This document shows positions 60,524 to 64,000 of a DNA stretch of 64,000 nucleotides, piece after piece; position 1 is the first letter of the stretch; every line of letters starts with the position of its first letter. The stretch spans positions 1,798,001 to 1,862,000 of the forward strand of contig CP003083.1 of the NCBI GenBank assembly GCA_000306725.1, written 5' to 3'. The stretch comes from Methanolobus psychrophilus R15 (lineage in GTDB: Archaea > Halobacteriota > Methanosarcinia > Methanosarcinales > Methanosarcinaceae). The notes under the pieces are model-generated. The model had not been told where the DNA came from and made no database searches. It saw only the letters and a list, made by a program, of their open reading frames with translations. The translations under genes were made by a program, and so were the position numbers.

Positions 60524-60659
60524 AACAAGATTTGAGTTTTAACTTCTTTATATGGGTTTTTGCATCTCTGTATCAATATTTCTCTGTAGTATTTACAAAT
60601 GTTAATTAAGTTTTATGCAGTTTTTTACATGGTAAGTATGGAGATTTGCGGCAATTATA

Positions 60660-61755
60660 GTCCCTAACTCAACAAATCACACTTTTTATTTGTGCATTAA
60701 ATGTTTCTATCCATTTTTTTGCAAACGATAATGAGCTCTCTATCCTCATAAATTCCATTTTGATAATATTCCTCAAATGTTCTTTTGATTTGACAAATTT
60801 GACTGACACTTCTCTTTTGATTGTTTTCCAGACAAATTCTACTGGATTTAGATCAGGTGAATAAGGTGGTAGGAACACAAGTGTTATTTTTAAATCTCTC
60901 GCTTTACTTATCGTTTTCTTTGCATGATGCGATCTTGCATTATCGAGAACAAGAATTATTCTTTTCCCTGGGTTTTGCTCTACAATTTTTTCCAGGAATT
61001 CACACACATCTTCTGTTTTTGAGCTTTTCATAAAATCAATGATACTGTTCCCGTTGATCGAATAAAACGCAAATGCATTTGCTTTAACGTAATCCGTATT
61101 TTTTATTATCAACGGTTTTTTAAATGACCATAATCTTTGCGTGTTTGCTTTTGTTTGTGGTGAAGATTCATCCAGAAAACCTATGATATACTGCTCATCT
61201 TGACCAATATTTTTTGGAATTGCTTCGGTTAGTTTTTTTTAAGATCTCTTCAGCGTTTTTAGGTCTTCTGTAGTCAAGGGGATATGGCTTTGAGTGATAC
61301 ATGTTAAAACTGTGAAGTATAACTCCTACTTGTTTCTCTGAATATTCTACGCCATATTTTTCCTTTATTAACTTCCAGACTTCTCTTGTAGTCCAGTAAT
61401 CCTTATTTTCCAACAAAGCTCTTAATTCCTTTTTTTGTTCATCAGTAAGTTTGGATTTCCTACCTCCGCCAAAATTTGGCATTAAGGCGGCATAGCCGCC
61501 TTTATTCCAACTTTCTTGCCAGCAATATCCTGTTTTCTTAGTCACTCCTACTTTAGTAGCAGCTTCTTCTACAGAATCCCCTAAATATCTAAATTTAACA
61601 AAATAGAGCCTTTTCAACACTCTTGAATTGTTCTCGTGTGTGATCAAATCGTTAATCTCGTCGAGAATTACCTTTCGGTCAATCAGAATTTGTTCTTTCC
61701 CCGCCATAAAACAAAATAGGAATTAATACGTGTAGTAAGTTGTGTTGAACACTAT
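60660..61755 (-). mobile_element. IS630-type insertion sequence (approximate ends)
   Basis: Contains a two-frame IS630-type transposase. The approximate ends carry related but imperfect sequences: AACTCAACAAATCACAC on the left and, inverted, a TGTTGAACAC segment on the right. A TA dinucleotide lies at each side, as expected for IS630 target duplication. Boundaries could be off by tens of bases. It is markedly AT-richer than the tRNA/MAT region. Confidence 0.6.
60669..61707 (-). pseudogene. IS630-family transposase in two frames (frameshift at an A8 run)
   Basis: The 5' part (61707 to about 61240) encodes a helix-turn-helix region (DSVEEAATKVGVTKKTGYCW, then winged helix). The 3' part encodes the DDE domain: D in GFLDESSPQT, D in LVLDNARSHHA and E in YSPDLNPVEFVW. 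The two frames join at eight A residues (minus strand; T8 at 61233-61240): a +1 shift turns EILKK-T into EILKKKLTEAIPKNIGQDEQ. This may be a disabling mutation, or slippage on the A-run may produce the full protein, as reported for some IS630 members. Confidence 0.85.
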
Positions 61756-61949
61756 AGTTAGTCAATCGAATGCGCCACTTTTTAACGTGGGGACTCTTGC
61801 AGCGTCATGAATACTTAAATGTTTAGCACATTTTTGATATTCCATTGTTGCTCAAATCAGACTATTTATAGAAAGGCTTATGAATACATGGACAATATAT
61901 GCTTTTATGATTTTCAAGAGAGTCTAAATTTGAATCTGGAGGAAAATAC

Positions 61950-62252
61950 ATGACAGATAGTAAAATTATGCCACCAAAATACTGGCTTTTTATCTGGGCA
62001 ATACTCGCTGCCTTTTTTGCATTCTCATACGTAGCATACGCACCAAGCGAAATTGCTTCTGGAATTCTGTCGAGCATTCTAGTTGCAGCAGTTTTCACCT
62101 TATGGCTAGCAGTCATACACACGCTATGGTATGCAGGCCACATTATATACAAAATACTGGCAGTGCTTCTTGCCGGAATAGTTGCTTTAATTGTAGTTCT
62201 TTTAATTCAGTTTGTATATGAAAATTTCATATGGAACAAAAAAAGTGATTAA
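61950..62252 (+). CDS. Small membrane protein, unidentified
   Basis: 100 residues with three predicted hydrophobic helices (about 10-28, 38-58 and 64-90). GGAGG lies 8 bases before the ATG. No family recognised. AT-rich, like the rest of this end of the window. It is followed after 12 bases by another membrane-protein gene, so the two are likely co-transcribed. Confidence 0.65.
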   Translation: MTDSKIMPPKYWLFIWAILAAFFAFSYVAYAPSEIASGILSSILVAAVFTLWLAVIHTLWYAGHIIYKILAVLLAGIVALIVVLLIQFVYENFIWNKKSD

Positions 62253-62264
62253 AAAGGTTTAAGC

Positions 62265-62666
62265 ATGAACTATTTCCAAATACTGGGAATCATTTTTGGG
62301 CTTGCAGCATTGATTAAACCTTTTTATATGCACTTTCTTCTAAAGGGAGGAAACCAATTCATTTCTAAAGCCTATACTAAAGAACGTCCTAAATGGATAG
62401 TTCCTATAGCAATTATAGGTTTATCTCTGGTTGCTTTTACTTGGTACAAAGAGTTAACAACTGACATTCCATATTCAATCATAATTACAGTTCTTTTCTC
62501 ATTGACAGCTATAAAAGCAATCTACTTCTTAGTGAATTACGATGCCTTCCAGAAATGGGTAGCTGGCATGCTTGAAAAAGATGATAGAAAGAAAATAACA
62601 GTTCTTAATGTTTTAACTGGAGTATTTGGATTAATTGTTATACTCATTTCATTGGTTTTATATTAA
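62265..62666 (+). CDS. Small four-helix membrane protein, unidentified
   Basis: 133 residues with four hydrophobic segments (about 4-22, 45-61, 70-90 and 110-132) and short polar loops such as NQFISKAYTKERPKW. No family recognised. It shares a transcript direction and a short spacer with the preceding gene. Confidence 0.65.
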   Translation: MNYFQILGIIFGLAALIKPFYMHFLLKGGNQFISKAYTKERPKWIVPIAIIGLSLVAFTWYKELTTDIPYSIIITVLFSLTAIKAIYFLVNYDAFQKWVAGMLEKDDRKKITVLNVLTGVFGLIVILISLVLY

Positions 62667-62740
62667 ACTTGCTTAAAAAATTAGTTATTTGAATCTTATT
62701 ATATTTTTAATAAGTCCACTTTAATCTTGGAGGGTTTTCA

Positions 62741-62884
62741 ATGCAGAAATATGAATATAAATGTGTTTCAATGCTGGGCATGGGTAAAAGAACCACGAGA
62801 ATATTAAATGAATATGGCCAAGAGGGATGGGAGCTCATTGAAGTTGTATGGGCGTGGCATTATTTCAAAAGGCCGATTGAATGA
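62741..62884 (+). CDS. DUF4177-like microprotein
   Basis: 47 residues: MQKYEYKCVSMLGMGK, TTRILNEYGQEGWELIEV and a YFKRPIE end. The pattern YEYK...LNEYGxEGWELxxV...YFKRP is that of DUF4177-type small proteins. It has a strong GGAGGG at 62729-62734, 6 bases before the ATG. It was found by reading the 400-bp gap between two membrane-protein genes and is below the size usually called. Function unknown. Confidence 0.75.
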   Translation: MQKYEYKCVSMLGMGKRTTRILNEYGQEGWELIEVVWAWHYFKRPIE

Positions 62885-63062
62885 TTTAAAATATACTCTC
62901 TTAGAGACAATAGCAGTGCAGCAGTCAAAACAAGGCGTTAGTATGTATGCACTGCTGCACTAGAACATGTAATATGTTAGTTGCTGAAAAATAACTCCAT
63001 TTGGTAACACTGATTTCGGGGCCATATATCCAAATGTATTATATAATCATAGAATACAATAA

Positions 63063-63257
63063 ATGTACATGCAGCTTTTCCACTCTTATACATTTACCTG
63101 GTGGCAAATAGGAATATTCAAACTTGCACTTCTCTCCATCGGCTTTTCTATTGGTGCTTACTGGAACGAATTTTTCATTGATCACTTAATCGCTTTAATT
63201 GTCATTGCAATAATCACAAGTGCATACATAGCATACATATCCCTGAAACAGACCTGA
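63063..63257 (+). CDS. Small two-helix membrane protein
   Basis: 64 residues with two hydrophobic helices (about 12-33 and 38-60). A TATA-like TATTATATAATC lies about 25 bases before the ATG (63037-63048), so the transcript would have little or no leader. No family recognised. The stop abuts that of the convergent LiaF-like gene. Confidence 0.55.
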   Translation: MYMQLFHSYTFTWWQIGIFKLALLSIGFSIGAYWNEFFIDHLIALIVIAIITSAYIAYISLKQT

Positions 63258-63953
63258 TTAATCCTTTATAGAAAAGTCACCTAGCATAACAAATCCTGTA
63301 ATTATGAGATGAGGCTTTTCGAACGTGCCTGATCTTTGTGCAGAAGTGCTTGGTCTTTTATCATGGACATCTCCAAGTATGTTGACCACATCCATTTCAA
63401 CCTGCCAGCTGTCAGGAACTTTGATATTAATTTCACCGAGCAAGACCATAATATTGATCTTTGCAGGCGGAGATTTGATCACTGATTCTTTCATATTAAG
63501 TTCTGAGTCCCCTAGTACTACAGTTATGTTTCCCCCAACAAAATCTTTGGAAATATTAGACACTTTTACATCATCAAAAACTGCAGTCATATCAACTTTC
63601 TGATCGCTGCTTTTTGAAGGGGAAAAAAGGTTCTTTCGATTAAAGAGTATATCAACACCTATGAGAACAAGGATAAGTGGCCACCAGGTAAAAAGAATGT
63701 TCCAGGAAACGATGCCAAGGACTAGCAACTGGACGAATGTACCCACAAGGATTAGAATTAGTGGGCCTGTTATACTGTGAAATCTGGTTTTGTAAAGCGC
63801 ATACAAACCCATTAAAATAAAGAGGGAGGGGATATACAACAGCAGTTGACCGGTGTCATATAATCCTAGATTTCCGGCCAGAAGAAGAATTCCAATAATC
63901 AGGATGATGATGCCTAGTAATGCCTGAGATGAGATTTTAACCATAATAGTCAC
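63258..63953 (-). CDS. LiaF-like membrane protein (DUF5668 plus C-terminal beta domain)
   Basis: 231 residues. Four N-terminal membrane helices (about 8-28, 32-50, 60-82 and 85-104) correspond to the LiaI/LiaF transmembrane domain. The C-terminal beta domain (about 118-231; MTAVFDDVKVSNIS, GGNITVVLGDSELNMKES, INIMVLLGEINIKVPDSW) matches the cell-wall-active antibiotic response domain. In Bacillus, LiaF inhibits a cell-envelope stress system; no LiaRS-like pair is nearby, so the role here is unknown. Confidence 0.87.
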   Translation of the reverse strand: MTIMVKISSQALLGIIILIIGILLLAGNLGLYDTGQLLLYIPSLFILMGLYALYKTRFHSITGPLILILVGTFVQLLVLGIVSWNILFTWWPLILVLIGVDILFNRKNLFSPSKSSDQKVDMTAVFDDVKVSNISKDFVGGNITVVLGDSELNMKESVIKSPPAKINIMVLLGEINIKVPDSWQVEMDVVNILGDVHDKRPSTSAQRSGTFEKPHLIITGFVMLGDFSIKD

Positions 63954-64000
63954 ATATATACTATTATTGGCAGTCGGTAAAATACATATTCCTTAGGAGA

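Overview
The window is a piece of a euryarchaeal chromosome, most likely from a methylotrophic methanogen of the Methanosarcinales. This is inferred from archaeal-type genes (NAC, ABCE1/RLI, archaeal methionine adenosyltransferase, an AIR-synthase-related protein, CbiZ, AMP-forming acetyl-CoA synthetase), TATA-box promoters with purine-rich ribosome binding sites, and a tRNA-Tyr whose intron has a canonical bulge-helix-bulge splice site. No methanogenesis gene lies inside the window, so the order-level call is an inference.

Layout. 1-6.7 kb is core: the end of an unknown gene, a DHH phosphoesterase, a slipin/NfeD pair, an AIR-synthase-like protein and hisH. 6.9-12.2 kb is an accessory zone: an IS605-type TnpB element split by an IS5-family copy (7113-8250, 4-bp target duplication), a tyrosine recombinase, an unknown zinc-ribbon protein and a transposase-like pseudogene. 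12.2-17 kb holds a UDP-sugar dehydrogenase and an AT-rich two-gene operon, NUDIX plus PLD-helicase-DUF3427, which is a candidate defence module. 17-25 kb is the most unusual part: small accessory operons (methyltransferase; HicAB plus glyoxalase-like; DUF3795; GyrI-like; TetR plus ABC exporter; Fic; MntA-HepT) whose six strand-switch gaps each carry one copy of the same palindrome, with none inside an operon. 25-39 kb is mostly housekeeping: PIN-KH ATPase, hisI, KaiC-like protein, IscA-like protein, NAC, Acs, RNase HI, a ModD-like transferase, thioredoxin, an MBL enzyme, RLI and two tandem ferritin-like proteins. 39-45.9 kb is an ABC export locus with a permease fused to a PrsW-type protease, a second permease, a large surface protein and small membrane proteins, with the ATPase divergent. 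Then follow a MarR-MATE efflux operon and a second, internally deleted copy of the same IS5-family element (47928-48883). 49-56 kb has cobinamide salvage (CbiZ plus a TIM-barrel protein), an ArsR-like regulator and a likely DNA-repair run (radical SAM, TIGR03915-like, MutS-like). 56-60.5 kb has hisG-hisA-hisB, methionine adenosyltransferase, tRNA-Tyr and tRNA-Asp. The last 3.4 kb has a frameshifted IS630-type element, several small membrane proteins, a DUF4177-like microprotein and a LiaF-like protein.

Functional links. Five histidine genes occur in three places (hisH, hisI, hisG-A-B). Two regulator-transporter units (TetR-ABC and MarR-MATE) each have a visible palindromic operator at their own promoter. 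The two IS5-family copies are in opposite orientation about 40 kb apart, so recombination between them could invert the intervening segment.
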